From Leifsonia soli (GTDB lineage Bacteria; Actinomycetota; Actinomycetes; Actinomycetales; Microbacteriaceae): DNA of 64,000 nt. The stretch lies in NCBI RefSeq assembly GCF_013408745.1, contig NZ_JACCBJ010000001.1, positions 2,604,001-2,668,000 on the forward strand, read 5' to 3'. The notes beneath the pieces are model-generated. The model made no database searches. It saw only the letters and a list, made by a program, of their open reading frames with translations, and was not told the DNA's origin. Numbering within the stretch: position 1 is the first letter of the stretch; each line of letters opens with the position of its first letter. Shown one piece after another: positions 50,663 to 60,893 of this stretch. Made by a program: the position numbers and the translations under genes.

Positions 50663-51378
50663 CAGTGGATGGATCCTTCCGGGTTCTGTCCGTACACGTT
50701 CTGGTAGCGGTCGAAGAGGCTGTCGATGGCCTCCTGCGGGATGGGGACGATGTCGCCGCCCTGGCGGGCGATGTGCATGGTGCGGGCGACGTCCTCCGCC
50801 ATGACGGCGGCCTTGACGGCGTCACGCGCGTCGGAGCCGATGGTGAAGACGCCGTGGTTCTGCATGAGGACCGCGCGGCTCCGGTGGCCGCTGAGCGTCT
50901 GCACGATCCCGCGGCCGATGGAGTCGTCGCCGATGATGGCGAACGGCCCGACCGGGATATCGCCGCCGAACTCGTCTGCCATGGCGGTGATCGCGCACGG
51001 AATGGGCTCGGCGCGCGCCGCCCAGGCGGTCGCGTACGTGGAGTGCGTGTGCACGACGCCGCCGACCTCGGGCATCGCGCGGTACACGAAGGCGTGGGCG
51101 GCGGTGTCGGACGACGGCGACCGCTCGGAGCCGAGCGAACCCGGGACCACCTCGCCGTCGAGGGTGCAGAGGATCATGTTCTCCGGCGCGAGATCGTCGT
51201 AGTCGACGCCGCTCGGCTTGATGACGAACAGGTCCTCCCCCGGCACCCGGCCCGAGATGTTCCCGCCCGTCCAGACGACGAGCTGGTAGCGGACGAGTTC
51301 GGCGTGCAGCGCGGCGACGCGCTCGCGGACGGCGCGGACGGCCGGGGACTCGGGGGCCGGGGCCTGGGCATCGGTCAC
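50662..51378 (-). CDS. araD: L-ribulose-5-phosphate 4-epimerase
   Basis: A 238-residue class II aldolase-fold enzyme. [20 protein letters not shown] and [11 protein letters not shown] form the phosphate site, [12 protein letters not shown] carries the zinc His pair and MQNHGVF the third His. It makes D-xylulose-5-phosphate for the pentose phosphate pathway. 4-bp overlap with araB (start region 51375-51378) and TGATG with araA, so all three are coupled. Confidence 0.96.
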   Translation of the reverse strand: MTDAQAPAPESPAVRAVRERVAALHAELVRYQLVVWTGGNISGRVPGEDLFVIKPSGVDYDDLAPENMILCTLDGEVVPGSLGSERSPSSDTAAHAFVYRAMPEVGGVVHTHSTYATAWAARAEPIPCAITAMADEFGGDIPVGPFAIIGDDSIGRGIVQTLSGHRSRAVLMQNHGVFTIGSDARDAVKAAVMAEDVARTMHIARQGGDIVPIPQEAIDSLFDRYQNVYGQNPEGSIH

Positions 51379-53057
51379 TGTTCGGATCCTTCCGTTGGTC
51401 CCGCCGAAGCGGTGGTGTCGGGCAGGGCGGTGACGGCCGCCCGCTCAACGGCGAGACCGGCGTCGTAGCGGTCGAGGTAGGCGGCGAACCCGGCGACATC
51501 CTCGGGCCGCGGCTCGGCGATCTCGAAGACGACGTCGCGGAACACCCGCTCGCGCAGGTAGGTGTCGAGGTCGTGGCCGTCCTCGGCGCGTGCCCGGACG
51601 TAGGCGGCGAGGACGGCGATCCCCCACGCGCCTCCCTCGGATGCGGTGTGCGCGACGGAGACGGGAGCGTCCAGGGCGCCGGCCAGGAAGCGCTGGGCCA
51701 CGCCGGCGGTGCGGAACACGCCTCCGTGCGCGAGCATCCGGTCGAGCGCGACGCCCTCTGCGGCGAGGACGCGCATCCCGAGCGCCAGGGTCGCGAACAC
51801 GCCGTAGACCTCGGCGCGCATGAGGTTGCCCAGGCTGAAGCGGCTGCCCGGCGTGCGGACGAGCAGCGGACGGCCCTCGGTGAGTCCGGCGATGGGCTCG
51901 CCCGCGAGGTGGTTGTAGGCGAGCAGGCCGCCGGCGTCGTCGTCTCCGGTCAGCGCCTCCCGCAGCAGGGTGTCGAACACGGCGTCGGGATCGGCGGGGC
52001 GGCCGGAGGCGGCGGCGAAGCGGCCGAAGAGCCCGGCCCATTCGGCGAGCTCGCTCGCGCCGTTGTTGCAGTGCACCATCGCGACCGGGTCACCGGCCGG
52101 GGTGGTCACGACATCCAGCTCGTCGTGCACCTCGGCCAGCGGACGCTCGAGCACGACCATGGCGAAGATGCTGGTGCCTGCGCTCACATTGCCGGTGCGC
52201 GGGGCGACGGATGCGGTCGCGACCATCCCGGTCCCCGCGTCGCCCTCCGGCGGGCAGAGCGTCGCTCCGGGCCGCAGCGTTCCGGACGGGTCGAGGAGGG
52301 CGGCACCCTCGGCGGTCAGCTCGCCCGCGGGGTCTCCGGCGGAGAGCACCTCTGGCAGCAGCTCGCGGAGCGGCGGGATGCGGCCGCCGGCGAGCCGGTC
52401 GTACCGGCCGACGAGGTCTGCGTCATAGTCGCCGGTCGCGGGGTCGATCGGGAACATGCCGGACGCATCCCCCACGCCCAGCACGTGACGGCCGGTGAGC
52501 CTCCGGTGCACGTAACCGGCGAGCGTGGTGACGGAACGGAGGCGAGGGAGGTGCGGCTCGGCGTCGAGGACGGCCTGGTGCAAGTGGGCGATGGACCAGC
52601 GGAGCGGGATGTTCACGCCGAGCAGATCGGTCAGCTCGCGCGCGGCCGGGCCGGTGTTCGTGTTGCGCCAGGTGCGGAACGGTACGAGCAGCTCGCCCGC
52701 CTCATCGAAGGCGAGGTAACCGTGCATCATCGCCGAGACGCCGAGGGCGCCGACGGCGGTCGGAGCGACGCCGTGGCGCGCCTCCGCGTCGGCGGCGAGG
52801 GCGGCGTAGGCCTCCTGCAGGCCGGTCCAGACTTCGTCGAGCGGGTACGTCCAGAGGCGGTCGACGTACGAGTTCTCCCACTCGTGGGATCCGACGGCGA
52901 GGACGACCGACGGGTCGTCGGCATCCACGAGGCAGGCCTTGATGCGCGTCGAGCCGAACTCGATGCCGAGCGCGGTGCGGCCTGCGGCGATGGCATCCCG
53001 GGCGCTGGCGCTGGCGCTGGCTGCGGGAGCCGGGGAGGCGGCGTCGGCTGGCACCAT
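51375..53057 (-). CDS. araB: Ribulokinase
   Basis: A 560-residue FGGY-family sugar kinase: GIEFGSTRIKACLVDADD (N-terminal ATP/Mg loop), LGVSAMMHGYLAFDE, GNVSAGTSIFAMVVLERPL and HGGVFRTAGVAQRFLAGALD. It phosphorylates L-ribulose. The start at 53057 follows GGAG; the open frame upstream passes over the operator and has no ribosome site. First gene of araB-araD-araA, with the operator TGTGACCGGTCACA 17 bp before the ATG. Confidence 0.95.
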   Translation of the reverse strand: MVPADAASPAPAASASASARDAIAAGRTALGIEFGSTRIKACLVDADDPSVVLAVGSHEWENSYVDRLWTYPLDEVWTGLQEAYAALAADAEARHGVAPTAVGALGVSAMMHGYLAFDEAGELLVPFRTWRNTNTGPAARELTDLLGVNIPLRWSIAHLHQAVLDAEPHLPRLRSVTTLAGYVHRRLTGRHVLGVGDASGMFPIDPATGDYDADLVGRYDRLAGGRIPPLRELLPEVLSAGDPAGELTAEGAALLDPSGTLRPGATLCPPEGDAGTGMVATASVAPRTGNVSAGTSIFAMVVLERPLAEVHDELDVVTTPAGDPVAMVHCNNGASELAEWAGLFGRFAAASGRPADPDAVFDTLLREALTGDDDAGGLLAYNHLAGEPIAGLTEGRPLLVRTPGSRFSLGNLMRAEVYGVFATLALGMRVLAAEGVALDRMLAHGGVFRTAGVAQRFLAGALDAPVSVAHTASEGGAWGIAVLAAYVRARAEDGHDLDTYLRERVFRDVVFEIAEPRPEDVAGFAAYLDRYDAGLAVERAAVTALPDTTASAGPTEGSEQ

Positions 53058-53073
53058 GAGGCATCCACTCCTT

Positions 53074-53087
53074 TGTGACCGGTCACA
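53074..53087 (-). promoter_or_regulatory. LacI-family operator of the ara operon
   Basis: TGTGACCGGTCACA, a perfect 14-bp palindrome with the central CG-type step of LacI/GalR sites, directly before araB. A second, looser repeat (ATTTG-GCG-CAAAT, 53207-53219) lies upstream in the same 203-bp gap. Confidence 0.8.
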
Positions 53088-53260
53088 TTGACGGTCTGAG
53101 CATACGACACGCATCGCCGCTACGCCACTCCGTGCCCCGCGATAGCCACCGAGTCGAGCGCATTCGGCACGAATCCGCGACGCGGTGAGCACTAAGCGAG
53201 ACGCTGATTTGGCGCAAATGTGTCGCGGCGGGAGGCGCGCGAGGCGCGTGGGGCGGCGGG

Positions 53261-54274
53261 TCAGGCGGAGTCGCGGACGACCAGGACAGGAGCAACGGGC
53301 TCCTCGAACGCGAGGTCGCCGCCCTCCAGCAGCGCGACCAAGCGGGCGACGCAGCGGCGGCCGAGTTCGGCGAACTCCTGCCGGACGGTGGTCATCGGCG
53401 GTGCGAAGAACGCGGCCTCGGGGATGTCATCGAAGCCGACGACGGCCAGATCGCCGGGGACCGAACGTCCCGCGACCCGCGCAGCATGCAGCACGCCGAG
53501 GGCCATCTGGTCGTTCGAGGCGAAGACAGCCTGGATGGAGCGGTCCGCCACGAGCTCCGCACCGATCGCCGCGCCTGAGGCCGCGGTCCAATCCCCCTCG
53601 CGGGACACCACGGCATCGGCCCCCGCGACGGCCATCTCGGCGAGGAAGCCGTCGCGCCGGGCGCGGGCCTCCGTCCAGTCGCCCGGTCCGCTCAGGTGCG
53701 CGACGCGGCGGTGCCCGGCCGCCAGCAGGTGACGCGTGGCGAGGCGCGCGCCGAGTTCCTGATCGACGAAGACACCCTCGTCGGAAGCGCCGCCCGCGCC
53801 GTGCAGCGTCACGGACGGCAGGGAGAGCGAGAACTGGCCCATCGCATCCTGAACCCGCTGCTGCGGCGCGATCACCACGATGCCCTCGACGGCCTGCTCG
53901 CGCAGGTGCCCGATGGCCGCCTGCAGGTCGGCCGGGTCGAGCGACGCGGCGTGGGCCACGGTGACGGTGTACCCGGCGGCGCGGCCGGCGTTCTCGACGG
54001 CGTCGATGCTCGAGGCGGGGCCGAAGAGCGAGGACGCCGAGGCGGCCAACACCCCGATGGTCCGCGACCGCGCAGTGGTCAGCATGCGGGCGGCACGGTT
54101 CGGACGGAAGTCGAGATCGGCCATTGCGGCGAGCACGCGGGCGCGGGTCTCGGGCCGGATGCTCGGGTGATCGTTGAGCACGCGGGACACGGTCTGGCGC
54201 GAGACACCGGCGGCGGCGGCGACCTCGCGCACGCCCGGGGCGCGCGCCCCCTCATTCACCCGAACCTCCGGCAC
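53261..54274 (-). CDS. LacI-family regulator of arabinose genes (AraR-like)
   Basis: 337 residues: LacI HTH VREVAAAAGVSRQTVSRVLN with hinge helix FRPNRAARMLTTARS, then a periplasmic-binding-protein-like domain (TIGVLAASASSLFGPASSID, VFASNDQMALGVLHAARVAG, DLAVVGFDDIPEAAFFAPPM). Directly upstream of araB on the same strand, it very probably represses araBDA and is released by arabinose. The GTG at 54274 follows TAGTGT by 6 nt, a leaderless pattern. Unlike the GntR-type AraR of Bacillus, this is a full LacI-type protein. Confidence 0.9.
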   Translation of the reverse strand: MPEVRVNEGARAPGVREVAAAAGVSRQTVSRVLNDHPSIRPETRARVLAAMADLDFRPNRAARMLTTARSRTIGVLAASASSLFGPASSIDAVENAGRAAGYTVTVAHAASLDPADLQAAIGHLREQAVEGIVVIAPQQRVQDAMGQFSLSLPSVTLHGAGGASDEGVFVDQELGARLATRHLLAAGHRRVAHLSGPGDWTEARARRDGFLAEMAVAGADAVVSREGDWTAASGAAIGAELVADRSIQAVFASNDQMALGVLHAARVAGRSVPGDLAVVGFDDIPEAAFFAPPMTTVRQEFAELGRRCVARLVALLEGGDLAFEEPVAPVLVVRDSA

Positions 54275-54325
54275 ACCGCCACACTAGGGGACGACGAACG
54301 CGGAGGCTGGATGAATGCCGTGGGA

Positions 54326-54718
54326 TCAGCCGAAGGCGCAGGTGATGGACTCCCCCACGCGCCCGTTGCGGACGACCAGCATCGAGCGGTTGCTCCGGTC
54401 GACGATGGCGCAGTGCGCGGTCGCCGCGTCGCCCGGTGTCACCGTGAGCCCGACCCGGGGGCCGCCGCGGACCGAGTGGACCCAGCTGGACCCGGTGACC
54501 CCGGTCCCGGCCTCTCTGCTGCGGCCCGATTCGTCGACGTACGAGTACTCGACGGATCCCACCGCGCCGGCGTCGACCCAGGCGAGGTACTCCAGATCGC
54601 GGACGTCTCCGTCGGAGGCACAGCCGGCGAGGGCGAGACCGCCCGCGGCGAGGGCCAGAGCGGTTCCCGCTCTGACCACCCGCCGCGAGGCGTCTGCTCG
54701 CGTGCGCGCCCTTCTCAC
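54326..54718 (-). CDS. Small lipoprotein, family not certain
   Basis: 130 residues. A basic start, hydrophobic GTALALAAGGLALAGC with the lipobox Cys near 33, then a small beta-rich domain (SVEYSYVDESGRSREAG, VGLTVTPGDAATAHCAIVDR) that recalls MmpS-like or immunoglobulin-like secreted domains. One more Cys pair (near 103 and 127) may form a disulfide. The ATG overlaps the stop of the giant surface protein (ATGA), so both are made together and may interact at the cell surface. Confidence 0.65.
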   Translation of the reverse strand: MRRARTRADASRRVVRAGTALALAAGGLALAGCASDGDVRDLEYLAWVDAGAVGSVEYSYVDESGRSREAGTGVTGSSWVHSVRGGPRVGLTVTPGDAATAHCAIVDRSNRSMLVVRNGRVGESITCAFG

Positions 54719-57700
54719 GGGCGCCGCGCGTCCTCTCCCCGCCGCCGGCGAACCACGAGGAGGACGAGGCCCGCCGCCAACGAAAGGGCAGCGAGTGTCG
54801 CTCCATAGGCGAGCTGCGCTCCCGTACTGGCGAGCACACGGGCCGTCGCGTCGATCGCGTCGGCCAGTGCCGGCGGGATCGGGATCGCCGCGGTGGGGAG
54901 CACGAAGGTGTCCTCCGCCGTCGCGCCGCGATCGCTGGTGACGGTTGCCGTGTTGGTGACGGAACCGGCACCGATATCGGCCGCGGTCAGGGTATAGGTG
55001 GCCGTCGCCCTCAGCACCGCGTCGGGAGCCAGCGTGCCGTCGTCCTCGGGGTCCGGATACTCGACCTCGGAGAGCCCCGGCATCGCATCGGCGATCGCGA
55101 TGTCGTTCAGGGTGACGTTTCCGGTATTCGTCACCTCGAACGTGTACGTCACCGTGTCACCGACCGCCGCACCGAGCACCGACCCGGATCGCGCCCCGGT
55201 CTTGACGAGGGCGACCGACGGAGCCTGGAGGAGCAGGACCGTCGAACTGTCGTCGTCGGTGACCACCCGCCCATCCGGGGCGATTCCGTTCACGGTCGAC
55301 TCGTGCTGGACCGACCCGGCGTCGATGTCCGCCTGCGTCAGGTGGTATTCCTCCGACACCCCGAACTCCTGCATCGGCGCGAGCGTGCGCGGCGACGCAT
55401 CCGCGACCGCCGCCTTCGACACGGCTGGATCGATCAGGACGTTGTGAAGAGTGACGTCGCCGACGTTGGTCACGCCGTACCGGTACTCGACGATGTCGCC
55501 GGCGCGCGGGGCGCCCGTGGACTTCAGCGTCGCCTCCTCGACGATCTGGATGGCGGCGGTGGTGGGCGTCGTAGCGGGCGCGGACGCTTCATCGCTTACC
55601 GTGGTCCCGTCCGGCGCGGTGCCGTTCACGGTGGCGTGATTCACCACGCCGGTCAGCGCATCGACATCGGCCTGAGTGATCGTGTACTCGGCGGTCGCGG
55701 TCGCGAACTGACCCGGCAGGAGCACATTCTTCTCGGCCGGCCAGGTGTCGTCGATGTCAGACAGCCCGGGCAGCTCGTCCACGATGCCCACGTCGCTCAA
55801 CGTCACGTTTCCCGTGTTGGCGATCGTGAAGGAGTAGAGCAGCCGGTCACCGACCGCGCCGCGCGTGCCCTCCTCATGAGCGACCCGCTTCTCGAGCGAG
55901 ATCCCGGGCTTCCGGTCGATCAGATCGGTCACCTCGTCCTCGGCCGTGACCGACGCACCGACCAGCGGCGTGCCGGAGGCGGTCGCGCTGTTCACCACCC
56001 GGCCCGCGTCGACATCGGACTGGCGGACCGTGTAGCTCGCCGTCGCGGTCGCCTTCGTCCCGGGCGCGAGGGTGTTCGGTTTCCCCGGCCAGCTGAACTT
56101 CGGCTCCGACAGTCCTGGCATCACATCGGTCACCGTGACGTCGTGAAGCGTGACTCCACCGTCGTTCTCGACGGTGAACGTGTAGGAGATGACGTCTCCC
56201 GCCTTGGTCGGGGTGCCCGAGGAGGACTTGTCGAAGAGGAGGTGAGCGGACCCGACGCCGGGAAGCGTGTGCGTCACCGACTTCTCGACCGCCGATCCGT
56301 CGGGCGCCTCGCCCGTCGCCGTTGCCGTGTTCACCAGAGTGCCCGCATCGACGTCGTCCTGCGTCGTCAGGTACGTGGCGCTGGCCGTCGCCGATTCGCC
56401 CGGCGCCAGCACGCCGGACGTGGTCGGCCACGTCGGCTTCACCGGAGTGAGGCCGGGGAGCGGGTCATCCAGTTCGATGTCGCGAATGGTGACGTCGCCG
56501 GAGTTGCGCACGGTGAACTGGTAGGTGATGACCTGGCCGGCGGCGCCGAACTCCTTCTGCACCGTGTCTTTGACGACTGACAGCTCCGGTCGTGTCATCA
56601 CTCGGTCGCGGTCCTCGCCCGTGCCCGTGATCGTCACGTTGCTTCCCGGCACAGGGTCGGGCGCGGTTCCGCGGGCCGTGTTCACCATCTCCTTCGTGCC
56701 GATGGTGGGAAGCACCCGCAGGGTGACGCTGCGGACGATCTGCCCGCCGGCCGGGATCTCGGGCAGGCTCCATGACACCGTTCCACCGCTGTTCGAGCCC
56801 CCGTCCGAGGCGGAGATGAACTCGGTATCGGCCGGGAGTTCATCCGTCAGCTCGACACCGGGGAGCGCCTCGTACGCGAGGGGATTGCGCACGGTGATCG
56901 TGTAGGTCAGCTCCTGGCCGGGGGCCGCCTGCGCCACGCCGTCGTTCTTGGAGACGGGAAGTCCGCTCACGGCACCGACCGGCTTGAGTGCGACCTCAGC
57001 GACATTGTTCGTGAGGTCGCCGTCGTGGATCTGGCCAGCGACCTCGGCGCTCACCGTGAACGAGGGCGACGTGGGGATCACCGGGATATCGAGCGCGACC
57101 GGAGCGTCCATGGTGAACGCCGCTCCCGGCTGACAGGTCAGCGTGGCCGGGCCGACCGCCGTGCCGAAGGCGGGATCGCCCGCACCGTCGACGGCGGTGC
57201 AGGTCCACCCTGCCGGGGCGAGATCGGTTACGGTGACGCCCTTCGGGATGGTGACCACGACCTTGCCCATGGCGGAGGGAGCGCCACCCAGGTTGCTGAC
57301 CGTGAACGGCAGCACCCCTGGACGACCCACCTGCAGATCGGTCGGTTCCGCGGCGATCCGCAGATCCGTCTCCTGAATCGTCGCGCAGACAGCGGCAGGC
57401 TCGGAGACCGTGGCCAGGCTGCCCGCCTTGACGGCGAAGGAGTTGCAGGCGATCGCCCCGTTGGCGGGCGCATCGTGCACAGCGCCCGTGTACTCGACCG
57501 AGATCCGCTGCCCCGGGGCCAAGTCCCCGTGCCTGGAGAGTCGGATCGACTGTGCGCCGTCGGAGGTGGCACTCCAGTCGTCCGCGCACCCTGGCACGGC
57601 AGCATCCACCTCGGAGCGGCAGGGCTGCGTCGATGTCGAGAACTCGACCTCGGAGCCGTTCGTCGGAGACGTGACCGACTTCACCGAGAGGCGGAACGTG

Positions 57701-60700
57701 CTCCCGCGCTGGATCGCGGCGGTCTGGTCGCTCGTCCCGGTGTCTCCCGGGTAGGGCAGAACGTCATAGCCGACGACATCCCCGAGCGTCGCATTGCCGA
57801 TGTTCGTGATCGACAAGCGGTACTTGATGCTCGTGGAGTTCGGAGCGACACCCACCGGGTGCCGGGGATCGGCAATCCACTCGCAGCCGTCAGCTGCACC
57901 CCGGTCGGGCAGGCAGATCTCCTTCAGGACCTGCAATCCGGGCTGGAGGGCGACCGTCGTGCCGGCACCGGCATTGTTCGCCCTCGCGAACCGCTCGGTC
58001 GTGTCGCCGTCGCGATCGACGTCCGGTGCATCGACCAGCGGCGTGGCGAACACGTCGGTGCTGACCGGGTCTCCCGAGTTGCCGATGAACGCGTCCGGTC
58101 TGCTGAGCGTCCCGGTCGGGACCTGTACGCCCGGCCGGGCCGCGACCGTCATGGCGGGGAGGCCGACGTTCTTCGCGGTGGCCGTTCCGGCCGGCCACTC
58201 GGCTACGACCGCCTGGCGCGCGACGCCGTCCAGTGTCACCGTCCGGTAGGAGAACTGGACGCCGACCGGTACCGTGCCTGGCGCGAACGAGGCCGAACCG
58301 GGCACGATCACCCAGCCTTCCGGCGCGACGAAGACGTACTGCGACGTGATCGTGCGGCTGGCCGGGACCCCGGACGTGCTTCCCGACACCCTGTAGGTCA
58401 CCGTTGTGGCCGGCCCGGCGGACGTGGCGCCGCCGGGAAGCGCCTGACGGACGACGGAGGCGTTGAACGTGGAGATGGCGCCCACGAGACGGACGGTCGC
58501 CGACACCTCCTTCGAGATGTCATCGAGCGACGGGTGGTCCGGATACGTCATGGTGACCGTGGCCGTGTTCTTCCAGACGGCGTCCGGTTGGGCTGTGGCG
58601 GGTATGACATAGCCGAAGTTCGCCCGGAAGATCGTTTGATCGTTCTTCTCCGGATCGGAGTTGCGGGCCGCCAGCTCGGGTGTGGTGATCCGCGCCGAGG
58701 CGAGAGCCCGGCCGGCCGGCGCCGCGAAGGTCTCTCCTGCGGCGACGTCCGCCGTTCCCTTCGTTCCATCGTCGAGGGTGTACTCGAGAGCGAAGGCGGA
58801 TCCCACCCACGCGCTCCCGTTGTGGTACCCGCCCGCGACGGTCGTCACGGGCAGGCCGCCAGGGCCGCGGAGCACATCCTCCTCGATGACGGCCCTGCCC
58901 GGCACGTTTCCGCGGTTGTGCGCGTCGACCGACCAGTTCGCCACGGCGGTTCCCACCGTGGGGATGGTGTACCGGTACTCGCCGTCGGTCAGCGTCCCCA
59001 CCGATGAGGCCTTCGCGGCCTCGGCCTTACCGAACGGCTTCGCGAACCGAATCGTGTGCGACGGCACCTTCAGCGCGATGTCGTCGACCGTGGAGTCGCT
59101 CGGATAGGTCATGACCGCGGAGGCCTCGTTGGTGCGGCGCTCTCCCGGGGGCGCCGTCGACGATACGCGGTACTTGTAGACGACGCTGAAGTTCGTGCGC
59201 TTCGCCTGGGCCGACGTCGTGTTCGGCCCGGCCAGTGACGGCGAGGAGACCACCGCCGAAGCGAACCGGAAGCCGGCGGGCGCATCCACCGGGGAGGCTG
59301 ATGTGCCGGAGACGGTCTCGGTGCCGTTCGTCGCCGTCCAGGCAACGCTCGCTCCGGCCGGCGTCGTCTCGATGCGGTGCACCGGAGCGTCCGGGAGGTC
59401 GAGCTTGTCATCGGTGACGACCGCCACTCCCGGGATGTTCGCCTGGTTGCCGACGGTGACCTGCCACTGCTTCTCGTTGTCCGCTTCTCCGGGACGCGGT
59501 ACCACGATCGGCGAATCTCCGTCGGACAGTCGAGCCGTTCCGTCGAATGTGGACGTCTTCGCGTCCGCCACCGCCTTGCCGAACGGACTCGCAAGCTCCG
59601 AAGTGCAGCGCACGGTCGTCGGGCCGCCGCCCATCGTCGAATTCTTCACGACGCCCTCCTCACCGGGCATGCCGATGTAGCCGACGGTGAGGTCGGTCCG
59701 CCAGGCACCGGTCACCGCCGTGAAGTCGCAGTCTTTCCCGGCGGGAGCGAAGCTCGTGCTGGGGAAGCGCACGGTCACCGTGCGCGGCGAGGCGGCGTTG
59801 TCCTCGTTCCTGGAGGACAGCGACTGCCAACCGGGCTCCGCATTGTCGGTGGGAGCCCAATCCGAGCGGTCGCGCTTCCAGGTGAGGACGAACCCGTCGT
59901 CGATCGATCCGGACACGGCGGGGTCGCCCGATGCCGCGACCAACTGGACGCCCGCCGGAATGCGGTGGACCACCTCGTACTTCTCGGCGCAGAGGCTCTC
60001 GAGCGACGCGACGACCGAGCCCCAGGCGCCGTTGTACACGCGGGAAGTGCATCCGCTCGCCATGTAGAGCTTGTAGGTGTAGTCGGTGTCGGTCGCGTAC
60101 TGACCCGCGATACCGGACTGCGCGAGGCCGGGGGTCGGGACGGTGTTCTCCCACAGCACCGGCTCGGACGAGTGGCTCAGCGGACCGGCGGACGTCGTGG
60201 CGTCGCCCGTCACCCGCTGGACGATGGGGAAACCGATCGGGAAGTTCGCCACCGCCCATCCGTTGTAGTGCCCGTCGCGCCGCGCGAGGTGGTCGCCGGG
60301 GCGGGCGGCCTGCGAGTATTCGACCGTGAACGAACCGGACTGCCCCGCCGCGAGGTCCCCGAGCGCCACGGTGTACCCCGCCGCAGCCGAGCCGCTGATC
60401 GTCGCACCCATCGTCGGGGGGACGAAACCGGACTGGTTCAGCAATCGGTAGTGGTTGAGGTTCGGGTCGAGCTGAGTCGGGTCGAGCCTGACGGTCGCGC
60501 CGGCGCACTCGGCGACGAGACACGAGAAGTCGACCTTGAATCCGACCTTTCCGCCGTATCGGCCGGGACCCGTCGTGGAGATCGCCGCTCCGGTCGCAGG
60601 ATCGATCGCCGTGGCGACAACCTGCAGACGCGCGTCGCCCGCTGCAGACGCGGGGCTGGCGCCGACCACGACGGCCGTGACCGCGAGCACGAGGGAGAGG

Positions 60701-60786
60701 ACGGCCGCGCAGGCGGCGCGCCATCGGCTTCGACGACGACATGGCGCGTCGTTCTCCAGGGGGGACAGGCCAATCAGACCATTCAC
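54715..60786 (-). CDS. Giant DUF11/DUF7507-repeat wall-anchored surface protein
   Basis: About 2,023 residues. Signal peptide (AACAAVLSLVLAVTAVVVGA, cleavage near ASPASAAG). A long N-terminal part of isolated beta-sandwich modules follows, then at least five consecutive modules of about 110 residues from roughly 1,460 on. They recur as GDxxxYxFxVxNxGxVTLxD, DxxPGLS, LAPGxxATATAxYTxTQxDVDAG and VxNxATxxGxAPDG. The C-terminus has LASTGA, a hydrophobic helix and RRRRGEDARRP, an LAxTG-type sorting signal for class E sortase. GTG 60786 is chosen for its AAGGAAG site; the frame from 60849 lacks one. Likely a stalk-like adhesin. It shares a promoter region with the divergent SDR gene. Confidence 0.88.
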   Translation of the reverse strand: MNGLIGLSPLENDAPCRRRSRWRAACAAVLSLVLAVTAVVVGASPASAAGDARLQVVATAIDPATGAAISTTGPGRYGGKVGFKVDFSCLVAECAGATVRLDPTQLDPNLNHYRLLNQSGFVPPTMGATISGSAAAGYTVALGDLAAGQSGSFTVEYSQAARPGDHLARRDGHYNGWAVANFPIGFPIVQRVTGDATTSAGPLSHSSEPVLWENTVPTPGLAQSGIAGQYATDTDYTYKLYMASGCTSRVYNGAWGSVVASLESLCAEKYEVVHRIPAGVQLVAASGDPAVSGSIDDGFVLTWKRDRSDWAPTDNAEPGWQSLSSRNEDNAASPRTVTVRFPSTSFAPAGKDCDFTAVTGAWRTDLTVGYIGMPGEEGVVKNSTMGGGPTTVRCTSELASPFGKAVADAKTSTFDGTARLSDGDSPIVVPRPGEADNEKQWQVTVGNQANIPGVAVVTDDKLDLPDAPVHRIETTPAGASVAWTATNGTETVSGTSASPVDAPAGFRFASAVVSSPSLAGPNTTSAQAKRTNFSVVYKYRVSSTAPPGERRTNEASAVMTYPSDSTVDDIALKVPSHTIRFAKPFGKAEAAKASSVGTLTDGEYRYTIPTVGTAVANWSVDAHNRGNVPGRAVIEEDVLRGPGGLPVTTVAGGYHNGSAWVGSAFALEYTLDDGTKGTADVAAGETFAAPAGRALASARITTPELAARNSDPEKNDQTIFRANFGYVIPATAQPDAVWKNTATVTMTYPDHPSLDDISKEVSATVRLVGAISTFNASVVRQALPGGATSAGPATTVTYRVSGSTSGVPASRTITSQYVFVAPEGWVIVPGSASFAPGTVPVGVQFSYRTVTLDGVARQAVVAEWPAGTATAKNVGLPAMTVAARPGVQVPTGTLSRPDAFIGNSGDPVSTDVFATPLVDAPDVDRDGDTTERFARANNAGAGTTVALQPGLQVLKEICLPDRGAADGCEWIADPRHPVGVAPNSTSIKYRLSITNIGNATLGDVVGYDVLPYPGDTGTSDQTAAIQRGSTFRLSVKSVTSPTNGSEVEFSTSTQPCRSEVDAAVPGCADDWSATSDGAQSIRLSRHGDLAPGQRISVEYTGAVHDAPANGAIACNSFAVKAGSLATVSEPAAVCATIQETDLRIAAEPTDLQVGRPGVLPFTVSNLGGAPSAMGKVVVTIPKGVTVTDLAPAGWTCTAVDGAGDPAFGTAVGPATLTCQPGAAFTMDAPVALDIPVIPTSPSFTVSAEVAGQIHDGDLTNNVAEVALKPVGAVSGLPVSKNDGVAQAAPGQELTYTITVRNPLAYEALPGVELTDELPADTEFISASDGGSNSGGTVSWSLPEIPAGGQIVRSVTLRVLPTIGTKEMVNTARGTAPDPVPGSNVTITGTGEDRDRVMTRPELSVVKDTVQKEFGAAGQVITYQFTVRNSGDVTIRDIELDDPLPGLTPVKPTWPTTSGVLAPGESATASATYLTTQDDVDAGTLVNTATATGEAPDGSAVEKSVTHTLPGVGSAHLLFDKSSSGTPTKAGDVISYTFTVENDGGVTLHDVTVTDVMPGLSEPKFSWPGKPNTLAPGTKATATASYTVRQSDVDAGRVVNSATASGTPLVGASVTAEDEVTDLIDRKPGISLEKRVAHEEGTRGAVGDRLLYSFTIANTGNVTLSDVGIVDELPGLSDIDDTWPAEKNVLLPGQFATATAEYTITQADVDALTGVVNHATVNGTAPDGTTVSDEASAPATTPTTAAIQIVEEATLKSTGAPRAGDIVEYRYGVTNVGDVTLHNVLIDPAVSKAAVADASPRTLAPMQEFGVSEEYHLTQADIDAGSVQHESTVNGIAPDGRVVTDDDSSTVLLLQAPSVALVKTGARSGSVLGAAVGDTVTYTFEVTNTGNVTLNDIAIADAMPGLSEVEYPDPEDDGTLAPDAVLRATATYTLTAADIGAGSVTNTATVTSDRGATAEDTFVLPTAAIPIPPALADAIDATARVLASTGAQLAYGATLAALSLAAGLVLLVVRRRRGEDARRP

Positions 60787-60893
60787 GCTTTCGACTTCCT
60801 TGCTCCACGAGACGGGTTCGGCGGGCCGGTGCCGTGTGCGGGGGCCCACTAATGGAGACGTGGAAGATCACCGGTTCATTACGAGTGGCTTGA

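Noticed and set aside
53207..53219. ATTTG-GCG-CAAAT as a second ara operator
   Set aside because: Short arms and no similarity to TGTGACCGGTCACA; mentioned but not called separately.
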